A DNA stretch of 64,000 nt from Anaerolineales bacterium (GCA_015075185.1 JABTUW010000002.1:1054001-1118000); one strand, 5' to 3'. Positions 51,082 to 58,974 are shown, counted from the stretch's first letter. Program-made: numbers and translations. The notes: generated by a model from the letters alone, not told the origin.

Positions 51082-51705
51082 CTACAGTTTACTTTTCACC
51101 AGTTCGTACACTTCATTCGCCAGGGCTTCGTGCCCGGCAAGCAGTTGGTCCAACTCGGCCCGGTGTTGAGCCACGAAGGCTTCATCTTTGATCGCACCCA
51201 GGTTGATGAGGACATTGAGAGCAGCACTTTTCAGGCCGGCCTGGGCACACAAGACGGCGACGCCGGCATCGCTGACCACATTGGGGTTGCCCATTTCGGC
51301 GGTAGGCCGGCACAGATCAATGACCTCGGCGCAAGCATGGGCAGCCGCCAGGGGGACAAGCGTGGCTTTTTTCGAGGCTTCCTGAATGGCGGTAGTCCGG
51401 ACAGCTTTTTCTTCGTCTGTGCCCTTGGGCAGGCGATAGGCCGCCATCACCGTCTCGAAGGCGACCACATCCTCCTGAACCATCTCGGTCAGCCGCGCCC
51501 GCAGCAGCTCCGCCTGGCGCAAAATCTCCTGCATGTGGGCCTCGACTCCGGCAAATTTTTCCTTGCCGATGGTCAAGTTACAGACCATACTGACCAGCGC
51601 CGCGCCCATCGCGCCGACCGTAGCCGCCGCGCCCCCGCCGCCGGGGGTCGGGGCTGCGCTGGCTAACTCATCCAGAAAAGCTTGCATTGTTTGGCTATTC
51701 GACAT
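51082..51705 (-). CDS. fchA: Methenyltetrahydrofolate cyclohydrolase (FchA / formiminotransferase-cyclodeaminase type)
   Basis: 207 residues, all-helical. MQAFLDELASAAPTPGGGGA and AATVGAMGAALVSMVCNLTI are diagnostic of the cyclodeaminase family; PTAEMGNPNVVSDAGVA is the second conserved block. Without the formiminotransferase half it acts as an FchA-type cyclohydrolase. The start MSNSQTMQAF is fixed by GGGAGG about ten bases upstream. It precedes fhs in the same direction, forming a C1-folate operon. Confidence 0.88.
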   Translation of the reverse strand: MSNSQTMQAFLDELASAAPTPGGGGAAATVGAMGAALVSMVCNLTIGKEKFAGVEAHMQEILRQAELLRARLTEMVQEDVVAFETVMAAYRLPKGTDEEKAVRTTAIQEASKKATLVPLAAAHACAEVIDLCRPTAEMGNPNVVSDAGVAVLCAQAGLKSAALNVLINLGAIKDEAFVAQHRAELDQLLAGHEALANEVYELVKSKL

Positions 51706-52001
51706 TGAATAATGAACCTCCCACAATCATAAAAAAAACTCGTTCTCCAAGGATGAGCGCGAGCTTTGTTGTTGAGTAAAATCGTTCAATCCATGACCAA
51801 CAAATCACACCACCGGCCGTTAGAACCCAAATCATACTTCAATTGTGAGGAGTAAGCAATTATTTTGATGGATAAAACGCTGCATAAGAGCAGGTCAGTA
51901 CCTATGGCAAATTTTGGATGAACAGAGAGTGCTTTTTCTTTAATAAAGTTAAAATTTTAAGGTTGGACACCCGATTTTGCCCCCCAATTTTATCGAATCC
52001 A
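51706..52001. other. Intergenic region without recognised gene
   Basis: Gap between the divergent fchA and the small gene at 52.1 kb. No convincing reading frame, tRNA or riboswitch fold is visible. Promoter activity for fchA is presumably here, but no clear -35/-10 pair stands out. Confidence 0.4.
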
Positions 52002-52010
52002 TGCTATAAT
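52002..52010 (+). promoter_or_regulatory. Extended -10 promoter before the 84-residue gene
   Basis: TGCTATAAT is a perfect extended -10; no good -35 is seen. The ATG follows 55 bases later. Confidence 0.5.
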
Positions 52011-52064
52011 GTGGGACAGATTTCCTATTGTCAGGCAAAGATCCGCCCCCACGGACTACAATCT

Positions 52065-52319
52065 ATGAACCCACTCGCCGTTGAGTTTGTGAGATATACG
52101 CTGCGCCATAACCCCGGTGCCCATGATTTTGCCGCGATTTACGATGCCATGACTCGCGTGGCCTGCGCTCGTTCCTTTCACAATCTCAGCCGCGAAGAGT
52201 TGGCCCTGATTGGCATCTCTTTTTCGCTTCTGGCTATTGATAAATTGGAGGATCTGGTCGCCGAGGCGCAAAAGTCTTTTATATCAGAAGAGAATATTGA
52301 TCCACAAGCTCAGCGGTAG
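52065..52319 (+). CDS. Conserved-looking small hypothetical protein
   Basis: 84 residues, predicted helical: MNPLAVEFVRYTLRHNPGAH, then DAMTRVACARSFHNLSREEL and a C-terminal acidic tail. No family recognised. The start is chosen because it lies downstream of the extended -10 promoter; longer upstream residues would begin before it. A terminator follows directly, so it is a single-gene transcript. Confidence 0.6.
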   Translation: MNPLAVEFVRYTLRHNPGAHDFAAIYDAMTRVACARSFHNLSREELALIGISFSLLAIDKLEDLVAEAQKSFISEENIDPQAQR

Positions 52320-52340
52320 ACGAGGCAGAAAAATAGACAG

Positions 52341-52366
52341 GCTGGCCGGCAGGCCAGTCTTTTTAT
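52341..52366 (+). terminator. Rho-independent terminator after the 84-residue gene
   Basis: CTGGCC-GGCA-GGCCAG with flanking G-T pairing is followed by TTTTTATTT, 22 bases after the stop codon. Confidence 0.7.
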
Positions 52367-52413
52367 TTCCCACTCATTTACTGCTCAGGCAACTGGCGCT
52401 TGATTAAAAAAAG

Positions 52414-52440
52414 TTCATTAAAAATTCATCGCTCCTTCAT
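52414..52440 (+). promoter_or_regulatory. Three TTCAT direct repeats at 11-bp spacing (response-regulator boxes)
   Basis: TTCAT occurs at 52414, 52425 and 52436, exactly one helical turn apart, ending where a -35 element would lie for the -10 at 52462. This is the classical layout of OmpR/PhoB-type activator sites overlapping the -35. The same array (GTCAT, TTCAC, TTCAT) occurs upstream of the exported-protein operon at 54.8 kb. Confidence 0.65.
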
Positions 52441-52458
52441 CAACTCTGCCTATACTCG

Positions 52459-52467
52459 TGATATAAT
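52459..52467 (+). promoter_or_regulatory. Extended -10 of the response-regulator gene
   Basis: TGATATAAT, a perfect extended -10, 35 bases before the response regulator start and 18 bases after the last TTCAT box. The -35 hexamer is poor, as expected for an activated promoter. Confidence 0.6.
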
Positions 52468-52501
52468 AGGAGACATAAATTCCTCAGTCAGGTTTTAACC
52501 C

Positions 52502-53182
52502 ATGCGGATCCTCATTGTCGAAGACGAAGAGCGAATTGCCCGATTTCTAAAAAAGGGCCTGGAAGAAGAGAGTTATGCCGTAGACGTTGCCTCCGACGGA
52601 GCGGCGGCCCTGGATTGGGTAGCCGGGGCCGCTTACGACTTGATTCTGCTCGATGTGATGCTGCCCGGCCTGACCGGTTTTGAGGTCTGCCGGATTTTGC
52701 GCCAGCGCGGCATTGGCACACCTATTCTCATGCTCACCGCGCGCGATGAGGTGGATGACCGGGTAACCGGCCTGGACGCCGGAGCCGATGATTACCTGCC
52801 CAAGCCCTTCGCCTTCAAGGAGCTGCTGGCTCGTCTCCGGGCGCTGGCCCGCCGCACTACGACCGCAGCAACACCGGACACCGTGTTAAAATTGGCCGAT
52901 CTCAGCCTGGATACCATCACCCACCGGGCCAAACGCGGTGAGCGGGAAATCGAGCTGACCGCCAAGGAATACGCCCTGCTGGAATATCTGCTGCGGAATG
53001 TGCGCCGCCCGCTCAGCCGCACCCTCATCCGCGAGAGCATCTGGGGATATGACTATTACGGCGCTTCTAACGTCGTTGACGTGTATGTCCGCCATCTGCG
53101 CCAAAAATTAGAGGCGCATGGCGAGCCGCCCCTCATCCATACCGTGCGCGGCGTGGGTTATAAAGCCGACGAGGCCGAATGA
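52502..53182 (+). CDS. OmpR-family response regulator
   Basis: 226 residues: a receiver domain (MRILIVEDEERIARFLKKGL; phospho-acceptor Asp in LILLDVMLPGLTG; Lys in YLPKPFAFKELLARLRALAR) and an OmpR/PhoB winged helix (LTAKEYALLEYLLRNVRRPL; VDVYVRHLRQKLEA). Most similar in style to CopR/CusR/QseB regulators. It overlaps the kinase gene by four bases (ATGA). Preceded by three TTCAT boxes it probably binds itself. Confidence 0.94.
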   Translation: MRILIVEDEERIARFLKKGLEEESYAVDVASDGAAALDWVAGAAYDLILLDVMLPGLTGFEVCRILRQRGIGTPILMLTARDEVDDRVTGLDAGADDYLPKPFAFKELLARLRALARRTTTAATPDTVLKLADLSLDTITHRAKRGEREIELTAKEYALLEYLLRNVRRPLSRTLIRESIWGYDYYGASNVVDVYVRHLRQKLEAHGEPPLIHTVRGVGYKADEAE

Positions 53183-54621
53183 ACATCCGTCTGCGCTTAA
53201 CTCTGTGGTATACAACGGTCTTGATGCTGATTCTGCTTATTTTTGGAACAGCCGTTTACCTGGGCTTGAGCCGCAGTCTGATTACTACATTGGACAGCCA
53301 TTTGCAGCGGGAGGCCGGTCAGCTCATCGGCGGGATGAAGTTTGAAGCCGAACACGAGTCCGAAGAGCATGGTGAGGATGAAGAAAAAAAGCCAAGCCAG
53401 CAGCTTGAATTAAGATATCGGCCGGAGGAGGGAGTGCTGTGGCGGGTGCTCGACGACCAGAGCCGGCCGCTTATTGACCCCGGTCATCTGGCAGGCGTAT
53501 CCGTAGATCCGGCGGTGATGACCTCCGGCTACGCTCGCTTTGAATATGCAAACCTGCCCAACAATACTCCCGTCAGGCTCTACAGTCTCCCTTTTGTGAT
53601 CGAGGGACAGGGCGCCGGAGTGGTGCAGGTAGCTGAGAGTTACGAGCATATTCAGGAAGTGGGGTATCGGCTGTTAGGGTTACTGGCCCTGGGCATTCCG
53701 TTTACCCTGCTGGCGGCCAGCGCCGGCGGCTGGTTTTTAGCCAGCCGCGCCCTTAACCCCATTGATCGCATCACCCGCGCGGCCCAGCAAATCAGCGCTG
53801 ACGACCTGCACCAACGCCTTAACCTCAAACTGCCAAGTGATGAGGTGGGCCGGTTAGCGATCACATTTGACCAGATGCTGGCCCGGCTGGAAGACTCCTT
53901 TGAGCGCCAAAAACGTTTTATCGCCGATGCCTCGCACGAGCTTCGCACTCCGCTGACCATCCTCAAGGGAGACGTCGAGGTGGCCCTCAACCGGCCCCGC
54001 AGCGCCGCCGAATATCGGGAAACGCTGGAAATGGTCAACCAGACGACTGACCGGCTGACCTCGCTGGTGGAAGAGTTGTTTTTGCTGGCCCGGGCCGATA
54101 ATCGCCAATATCCCTTGCAGTTCGAAACCTTCAATTTAGCGGAATTGCTCAACGAACAGGTTGCCACTTTATTGCCACGGGCTTTGAGCAAAAATCTCAC
54201 GTTGAGCCTCGACACACCGGACACCCTGACCCTGGTGGCTGATCCGGTCAAATTGGCCCGCCTGTTCCTCAACTTGATTGACAACGCCATCAAATACTCC
54301 AATCCCGGCGATGCGATTCAGGTAACTGTCGCTGCTGACAGCGGGCAAGCCCGGATTGAGATAGCCGACACCGGCCCTGGCATTCCTCCCCAACATTTGA
54401 CCCATCTCTTTGAACGGTTTTACCGCGTGGACAAGGCCCGCTCGCGCCGGGCGGCGTCCAACGGCTCTGACACCAGCGGAGCCGGGTTAGGTCTCGCCAT
54501 TGCCGACTGGCTGGCCAAAGCCCACGGCGGGCGGATTGATGTGACCAGCCAGGTGGGACAAGGAACGACCTTCACCGTCTGGCTGCCGCTTGAGCCGGCC
54601 ACCTGGTATAAAACCCCTTAA
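53179..54621 (+). CDS. Sensor histidine kinase (HAMP, EnvZ/CusS-like)
   Basis: 480 residues: a first membrane helix (TTVLMLILLIFGTAVYLGLS), an outside domain of about 120 residues that includes an Asp/Glu/His-rich stretch EAEHESEEHGEDEEKKP, a second helix near 165-190, HAMP, HisKA with H253 (FIADASHELRTPLTILKG) and HATPase (DNAIKYSNPGD; DTGPGIPPQHL; GLGLAIADWLAK). The acidic/His-rich outside stretch suggests metal-ion sensing. It pairs with the preceding response regulator. Confidence 0.92.
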   Translation: MNIRLRLTLWYTTVLMLILLIFGTAVYLGLSRSLITTLDSHLQREAGQLIGGMKFEAEHESEEHGEDEEKKPSQQLELRYRPEEGVLWRVLDDQSRPLIDPGHLAGVSVDPAVMTSGYARFEYANLPNNTPVRLYSLPFVIEGQGAGVVQVAESYEHIQEVGYRLLGLLALGIPFTLLAASAGGWFLASRALNPIDRITRAAQQISADDLHQRLNLKLPSDEVGRLAITFDQMLARLEDSFERQKRFIADASHELRTPLTILKGDVEVALNRPRSAAEYRETLEMVNQTTDRLTSLVEELFLLARADNRQYPLQFETFNLAELLNEQVATLLPRALSKNLTLSLDTPDTLTLVADPVKLARLFLNLIDNAIKYSNPGDAIQVTVAADSGQARIEIADTGPGIPPQHLTHLFERFYRVDKARSRRAASNGSDTSGAGLGLAIADWLAKAHGGRIDVTSQVGQGTTFTVWLPLEPATWYKTP

Positions 54622-54650
54622 GAGCGTTCAACGAAATCATTGCTTAAGCT

Positions 54651-54700
54651 GCGTCTTGCCTACTGCCTATCCCGTTCATTTTACGCCCTACGCAAGACGC
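54651..54700. repeat. Heptamer-type hairpin repeat after the kinase gene
   Basis: GCGTCTTGCCTAC and GCCCTACGCAAGACGC face each other across a 20-base centre, with the 9-bp core GCGTCTTGC/GCAAGACGC exact. It separates the two-component genes from the exported-protein operon. Confidence 0.65.
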
Positions 54701-54772
54701 CCTATGGTGGCTCTCCTTGCCGTCGGCGGAAATTTTTTAAATTGTTTACCCCCGCTCATTTATGAAAAATTT

Positions 54773-54799
54773 GTCATCAAAGGTTCACCGATTTTTCAT
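54773..54799 (+). promoter_or_regulatory. Three TTCAT-like boxes upstream of the exported-protein operon
   Basis: GTCAT at 54773, TTCAC at 54784 and TTCAT at 54795 are spaced exactly 11 bp, matching the array in front of the response-regulator gene. Twenty-one bases after the last box is CAGAAT, the same distance as the -10 in the regulator promoter, though a weak match; TAAACT at 54810 is an alternative. Confidence 0.6.
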
Positions 54800-54866
54800 G
54801 GCTGCCGGTTAAACTAGGGGCAGAATTTGAATTTATTCCAAACTGGTATTGAAAGGAAGTGCACCC

Positions 54867-55349
54867 ATGAAACATTTAAGTATCTTGCTGGCCGGCGGAC
54901 TGACTTTTCTGGTGATCCTGGTGCTGGGCGTTTTCAGCTTTTTGCCCCAGGAAACGCCCCCCCAGCCGGCGGTGGTTGTACCAGCCGCTCCGGAGACAGC
55001 TCAGCTTCAAGCAACCCTGGCCGAGCGTGAGGCTACCTATCGAACGCAGATTGACCAGCTTGCCCGGACATTGCAAGAGCGACAGGCCACCTACCAGCAG
55101 CAACTGCAGGAGATGAATGCGCAGCTCATCGCTGCCCAGAACCAGCTTAACGAGTTGAAGGCCCAGGAGCAAAATGTGCTGGTCCAGGCGGCCCAGCTTG
55201 AAACCACCCGGGCCGAGCGGCTGGCCGCTTACCAGGGTCAACTGGAACAGGCCCAACAGCAGTACAGCGCCCGCTACGCCCAGTTACAGGCGCAGCTTCA
55301 GGAAGCTCAAGCCAAGCTGACCAATGCCAAAGCTCAACTAGGCCAGTAA
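54867..55349 (+). CDS. Exported or membrane-anchored coiled-coil protein
   Basis: 160 residues: an N-terminal hydrophobic segment (ILLAGGLTFLVILVLGVFSF), a Pro-rich spacer, then a long Gln/Ala-rich coiled coil (about 50-158; ATLAEREATYRTQIDQLART and similar heptads) to the C-terminus. AAAGGAAG fixes the start. The N-terminus LAGGLTFLVILVL is closely similar to the next gene product (LAGGLTTLVALVI), so the two are paralogues. No family recognised; position suggests a structural role in an envelope redox complex. Confidence 0.7.
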   Translation: MKHLSILLAGGLTFLVILVLGVFSFLPQETPPQPAVVVPAAPETAQLQATLAEREATYRTQIDQLARTLQERQATYQQQLQEMNAQLIAAQNQLNELKAQEQNVLVQAAQLETTRAERLAAYQGQLEQAQQQYSARYAQLQAQLQEAQAKLTNAKAQLGQ

Positions 55350-55391
55350 GCTTAAAAACAGGCCATTATCAGACGATAAAGGAGACCTTTT

Positions 55392-56093
55392 ATGAAACGC
55401 AGTGTTAATTTAATTCTGGCCGGTGGTTTGACCACCCTTGTCGCCCTCGTGATCTATGTGCTCAGTCTATCCACTTTCATCACCCCAACCAGGGCTGAAC
55501 CCAACAGCCCTACCAGCGCTGAGACTGGCTTTTTGGCGAACACAGCCATTGCTCCGGTAAATGTTGAGGCCACGGCCCAGGCCATTCAATATCAAAATCA
55601 ACAAACCGAAACCCAGGCCATGATCCAGGAGCGTGAAGCGGCCTTGCAGGCACAAATTGGGCAAAGCCAGCAGGCCATCACCGAATTAGATAATTCCTCT
55701 CAAGCCCAACTGGCCAAAATGAGGGCTGAAATAGTGGACCTGAAAGCCCAAATTGACCAGACGACGGCCAATATTCAGGCGGCTCAGGCTCACCTGAACG
55801 AACTCCAGCAGACGATTCAAAATGATGATGGGGTTTATCAAGACCAACTGGCCGCTTTGCAGACAAATTTGACCCAGGCAGAGAGCCAAATTAAGCAGGA
55901 AATGGAAGCCGCTTATGCTCAGTTGCAGATGGCCTACAACGAAATCGCTCAGCGCCAGGCGGCAGCCGCTTCGGTTTCCAGCGGCGGTGGTGGCGGTGGG
56001 GGAGATTCGCACGAAGACCACGACGATAGAGGCGACGATCATGAAGATGATCACGACGATGATCACGAAGATGATCATGAAGACGATGACTAA
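55392..56093 (+). CDS. Exported coiled-coil protein with Gly linker and Asp/His tail
   Basis: 233 residues: an N-terminal membrane/signal segment (LILAGGLTTLVALVIYVLSL), a Gln/Ala-rich coiled coil (about 65-190), a GGGGGGGG linker and a C-terminal tail of about 28 residues made almost only of Asp, His and Glu (HEDHDDRGDDHEDDHDDDHE). Such tails bind divalent metals. The kinase upstream has a similar acidic/His stretch outside the membrane, so both may respond to the same ion. AAAGGAGACC precedes the ATG. No family recognised. Confidence 0.7.
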   Translation: MKRSVNLILAGGLTTLVALVIYVLSLSTFITPTRAEPNSPTSAETGFLANTAIAPVNVEATAQAIQYQNQQTETQAMIQEREAALQAQIGQSQQAITELDNSSQAQLAKMRAEIVDLKAQIDQTTANIQAAQAHLNELQQTIQNDDGVYQDQLAALQTNLTQAESQIKQEMEAAYAQLQMAYNEIAQRQAAAASVSSGGGGGGGDSHEDHDDRGDDHEDDHDDDHEDDHEDDD

Positions 56094-56138
56094 AAAACGA
56101 AGTGAATTCAGCAAATTGTGATAGGAAAGATAACAACA

Positions 56139-56906
56139 ATGATACCTCAGCAGACGAAATCAAGAATATCTAAGTCGCTGGCCAAACGGCAAACTCAAAC
56201 CGTACTGACAGCGCTTGGCTTGATGGGAGCAGTGACAGGCTGCAATACCGCCTTAGCCCAAAGCAGCAAGGGAGAAGTGCCCGTGCCGCAGCAGCCTCTG
56301 CCGGTGTTACCCACCCTGATGCCTACACCGACCCCATTGGCTGCCCAGCCTGCTCAGATACCGGCGCCGGTTGTTACTCCCTGGCCTACGGCCACACCCT
56401 GGCCCACCCCAACCCCATGGCCCACTGTAGCCGCCTGGCAGCCAAAACTTGCACCGCTGCCAACTCTGGCTCCGGTTCCGGTGGTCCAGGCCAGCTTCTC
56501 CCAACCGGGAGGCAGCCTGCCAATCAGTTACTCGCCGCCTGATGGGGTGGATGTGTTCGGTAGCACCATTCTGCGCTGGACTTATCCTGGCGTCCTGGCT
56601 GAGGATGAGTATTTTGACATTAAAATCAAGCCGCTTGGCAGCAATGATTCGGTCTTTGTAGACTGGTCCAAATCGCCTGAATACACCCTCCACCCGTGGA
56701 GCGGCTGGCAGCCGGGTCTTTACACCTGGCAAATCGGCATCATCAAAGGCTCTTATGAAGGTGAAGCCAAAAATTTTATCGCCGATACCGGCCATGACAG
56801 CCAGCCCTTCTTGATCAAATGGCAAGCGAGCGGTGGGGGTGGCGGCGGCGGCAGTAGCAGTAGCAACGGCGGCGGTGGCGGTGGCGGTAAGTCGGGCGGG
56901 TCCTAA
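56139..56906 (+). CDS. Lipoprotein-like Pro/Thr- and Gly-rich exported protein
   Basis: 255 residues: an N-terminal signal with a lipobox-like AVTGC (LMGAVTGCNTALA), a Pro-rich linker with repeated PWPT units (TPWPTATPWPTPTPWPT), a folded domain of about 110 residues (STILRWTYPGVLAEDEYFDI; YTWQIGIIKGSYEG) resembling an Fn3-like beta-sandwich, and a poly-Gly/Ser tail ending KSGGS. The protein from 58516 shares the Pro-rich middle and the Gly-rich SGGS ending. AGGAAAG lies before the chosen ATG; a GTG seven codons earlier is the alternative. Function unknown. Confidence 0.65.
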   Translation: MIPQQTKSRISKSLAKRQTQTVLTALGLMGAVTGCNTALAQSSKGEVPVPQQPLPVLPTLMPTPTPLAAQPAQIPAPVVTPWPTATPWPTPTPWPTVAAWQPKLAPLPTLAPVPVVQASFSQPGGSLPISYSPPDGVDVFGSTILRWTYPGVLAEDEYFDIKIKPLGSNDSVFVDWSKSPEYTLHPWSGWQPGLYTWQIGIIKGSYEGEAKNFIADTGHDSQPFLIKWQASGGGGGGGSSSSNGGGGGGGKSGGS

Positions 56907-56950
56907 GGGAGTATCAACATTTATCGGTTATTCCAAAGTGGAGGACAAAT

Positions 56951-57448
56951 ATGACAAAATATCTCAAACTCATACTAAAAGCTGTGGCGGGGCTTGCGCT
57001 CCTGGGCATCCTCGGCGTTATCGCCATTCAATTTGTGCCCGTTAAGACGACCAATCCCCCGGTAGTGAGCGAACCCCAGTGGGACTCCCCTCAAACCAAG
57101 GCCCTGGTAGAACGAGCCTGCTACGACTGCCACAGCAATGAGACTAAGTGGACCTGGTACTCCAAGATAGCGCCTGTTTCCTGGTACGTAGCCCATGATG
57201 TCCAGGAAGGTCGTGACGCTTTAAATTTTTCCGAGTGGAGAGTAAGTAAAGGTGAAGGAGCTGAAGGCAGGGAAGACGACGAAGGAGAGGAATTCGAGGA
57301 GATAACCGAGGTGATTTCAGAGGGAGAAATGCCTCCGCGCCAATACTTGCTGATGCATCCTGAGGCTCGCTTGACCGATACCGAAATCAATGCCTTGATT
57401 GCCGGCTTGAAAGCAACTTTTGGCGCTGAAGGAGCGATGGTCAAGTAA
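56951..57448 (+). CDS. Haem-binding-domain protein (Haem_bd family)
   Basis: 165 residues: an N-terminal membrane anchor (LILKAVAGLALLGILGVIAI) and an outside domain with the c-type haem motif C57-Y-D-C60-H61 in RACYDCHSNETKWTWYSKIA, as in the Haem_bd family. An acidic insert (GREDDEGEEFEEITE) precedes the conserved EMPPRQYLLMHPEARLTD, whose Met could be the distal ligand. GGAGGACAAAT fixes the start. It is probably an electron carrier or sensor in the same envelope system as ApbE and the six-helix protein downstream. Confidence 0.83.
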   Translation: MTKYLKLILKAVAGLALLGILGVIAIQFVPVKTTNPPVVSEPQWDSPQTKALVERACYDCHSNETKWTWYSKIAPVSWYVAHDVQEGRDALNFSEWRVSKGEGAEGREDDEGEEFEEITEVISEGEMPPRQYLLMHPEARLTDTEINALIAGLKATFGAEGAMVK

Positions 57449-57483
57449 CCAGCGTAGTCGGCGGCCTTAAAGGAAGTAAGCGA

Positions 57484-58503
57484 ATGATAACAATTGAAGC
57501 CAATCAAACCGAACTCCTCTGGCATTGGACCGGTTACTCCTTCAAAGCCATGAATACCAAGGTCCAAACCTGGCTCTTTAGCCAGACAGACAGTTTTGTG
57601 CTGTTGGATGTCCAGCGGCTGTTCCACAGCTTTGAAAAACGCCTCTCGCGCTTTGACCCCCAGAGCGAGTTGTCTCGCCTCAATGCCGATGAAGCTGAAG
57701 CCTTTCAAGCCAGTCCCATTTTGCTCGACGCCGTCGAAGCGGCCCTCGCCGCCGCCGAGGCTACCCACGGCCTTTATGATCCCACGCTGCTGGCCGCGCT
57801 GGAGCAGGCCGGTTATGATCGCAGCTTTGAACAAATAGCCCAGGCGTTGCCGCTGACTGAGCTGGCCGGCCCATTGACTGCCCCATCTTCCTCTCTGGCC
57901 CGCCGGCTTTCTACTCGCTCCTTCACCTTTCGCTCTATCACGATCAACCGGGCCAGGCGAGAGATTTATAAGCCATGCGGCCTGCGGCTCGACCTGGGCG
58001 GTATGGGTAAGGGCTGGACGGTTGATCGCGCCGCCGACCGCTTGCAAGGTTTGGGACCCTTCTTGGTCAATGCCGGCGGCGATATTTTTGCTTACCACTC
58101 CCCGCCGGGCCAAAAAGGCTGGGAGATTGATCTCGTCCATCCCCTAAAGCCGGAGGAAAGCATGGCCCGGCTGCTGCTCCATCACCGGGCGCTGGCTACC
58201 TCGACCATTGCCAGACGGCGCTGGCAGCATCAGGGCCAAATCATGCATCATTTGATTGACCCGTGCACCGGCCAGCCGGCCCAAACCGACGCCCTGTCCG
58301 TCTCGGTGGTAGCCGACCGCACGGTGATGGCTGAAGTCTATGCCAAAGTCGCCTTGATTTTGGGTGCAGAGCAGGGATTGGCTTATCTACAAAGCCTGCC
58401 CGGAGTTGAGGGATTAATTTTCACGGCCGAGTCGCAGATTCTCTTCACCCCTGGCCTGGGAGAGATGTTGGATCGGGTAGAACCGGCCGGATACATCAAC
58501 TGA
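57484..58503 (+). CDS. apbE: ApbE-family FAD:protein FMN transferase
   Basis: 339 residues. Motifs: FHSFEKRLSRFDPQSELSRL, THGLYDPTLLAALEQAGYDR, LDLGGMGKGWTVDRAADRL, VNAGGDIFAY and HHLIDPCTGQPA. ApbE attaches FMN to a Thr/Ser of a target protein outside the cytoplasm. There is no obvious signal peptide or lipobox at its N-terminus (MITIEANQTELLWHWTGYSF), so export or a cytoplasmic role is unclear. No neighbour shows the standard acceptor motif, so its substrate is either elsewhere or non-standard. Confidence 0.9.
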   Translation: MITIEANQTELLWHWTGYSFKAMNTKVQTWLFSQTDSFVLLDVQRLFHSFEKRLSRFDPQSELSRLNADEAEAFQASPILLDAVEAALAAAEATHGLYDPTLLAALEQAGYDRSFEQIAQALPLTELAGPLTAPSSSLARRLSTRSFTFRSITINRARREIYKPCGLRLDLGGMGKGWTVDRAADRLQGLGPFLVNAGGDIFAYHSPPGQKGWEIDLVHPLKPEESMARLLLHHRALATSTIARRRWQHQGQIMHHLIDPCTGQPAQTDALSVSVVADRTVMAEVYAKVALILGAEQGLAYLQSLPGVEGLIFTAESQILFTPGLGEMLDRVEPAGYIN

Positions 58504-58515
58504 GAGGAACCAGCA

Positions 58516-58974
58516 ATGACGATAAATGTAACCAAAGTAAGTCCAAAACGAAAGCAACACAAAGTAACGGGAACGGCTAAAATCTCGATGGCCGCGCTCA
58601 GTCTGCTGAGTTTTATCGGCGGCTGGGATTTGATTGCCCGGCTGGACCAGCAAAAAGAGGCCCAGGCCAGCGGCTTGACGGCCGGTTCCCCGCCGGTAGT
58701 TCAACCTGCCCTGATCCCCTGGCCAACCATTGCCCCACTGGCCGACATTCCCCCCATTCCTACCCTGGTTCCCACCCTGACCTTTCAGCCAGCCGGGTCG
58801 TCAGCTCCAACCGGGCAGGGGGTCAGCACCAATCCGGCATCGTTTCAGCCTGCGCCAGTCCCAACCCTGGCACCCCTGCCCACCCTGGCGCCTTTGCCCC
58901 CTCTGCCTGCGCCGCCGCCACCCCCACCACCTCCCTCGTCCGGGGGCGGCGGCAACCGGAGTGGTGGTTCGTAA
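58516..58974 (+). CDS. Pro-rich exported protein with Gly-rich SGGS C-terminus
   Basis: 152 residues: an N-terminal basic region and one hydrophobic segment (ISMAALSLLSFIGGWDLIAR), then an almost entirely Pro/Thr/Ala-rich chain with PTLAPLP repeats, a run of eight prolines and a C-terminus GGGGNRSGGS. There is no folded domain in it. Its composition and ending match the lipoprotein-like protein from 56139. It sits between apbE and the ferric-reductase-like gene. Function unknown; a flexible surface linker or anchor is plausible. Confidence 0.6.
   Translation: MTINVTKVSPKRKQHKVTGTAKISMAALSLLSFIGGWDLIARLDQQKEAQASGLTAGSPPVVQPALIPWPTIAPLADIPPIPTLVPTLTFQPAGSSAPTGQGVSTNPASFQPAPVPTLAPLPTLAPLPPLPAPPPPPPPPSSGGGGNRSGGS

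Noticed and set aside
57121..58140. 339-codon minus-strand frame opposite the haem protein and apbE
   Set aside because: Overlaps two clear genes on the other strand and has no family signature.
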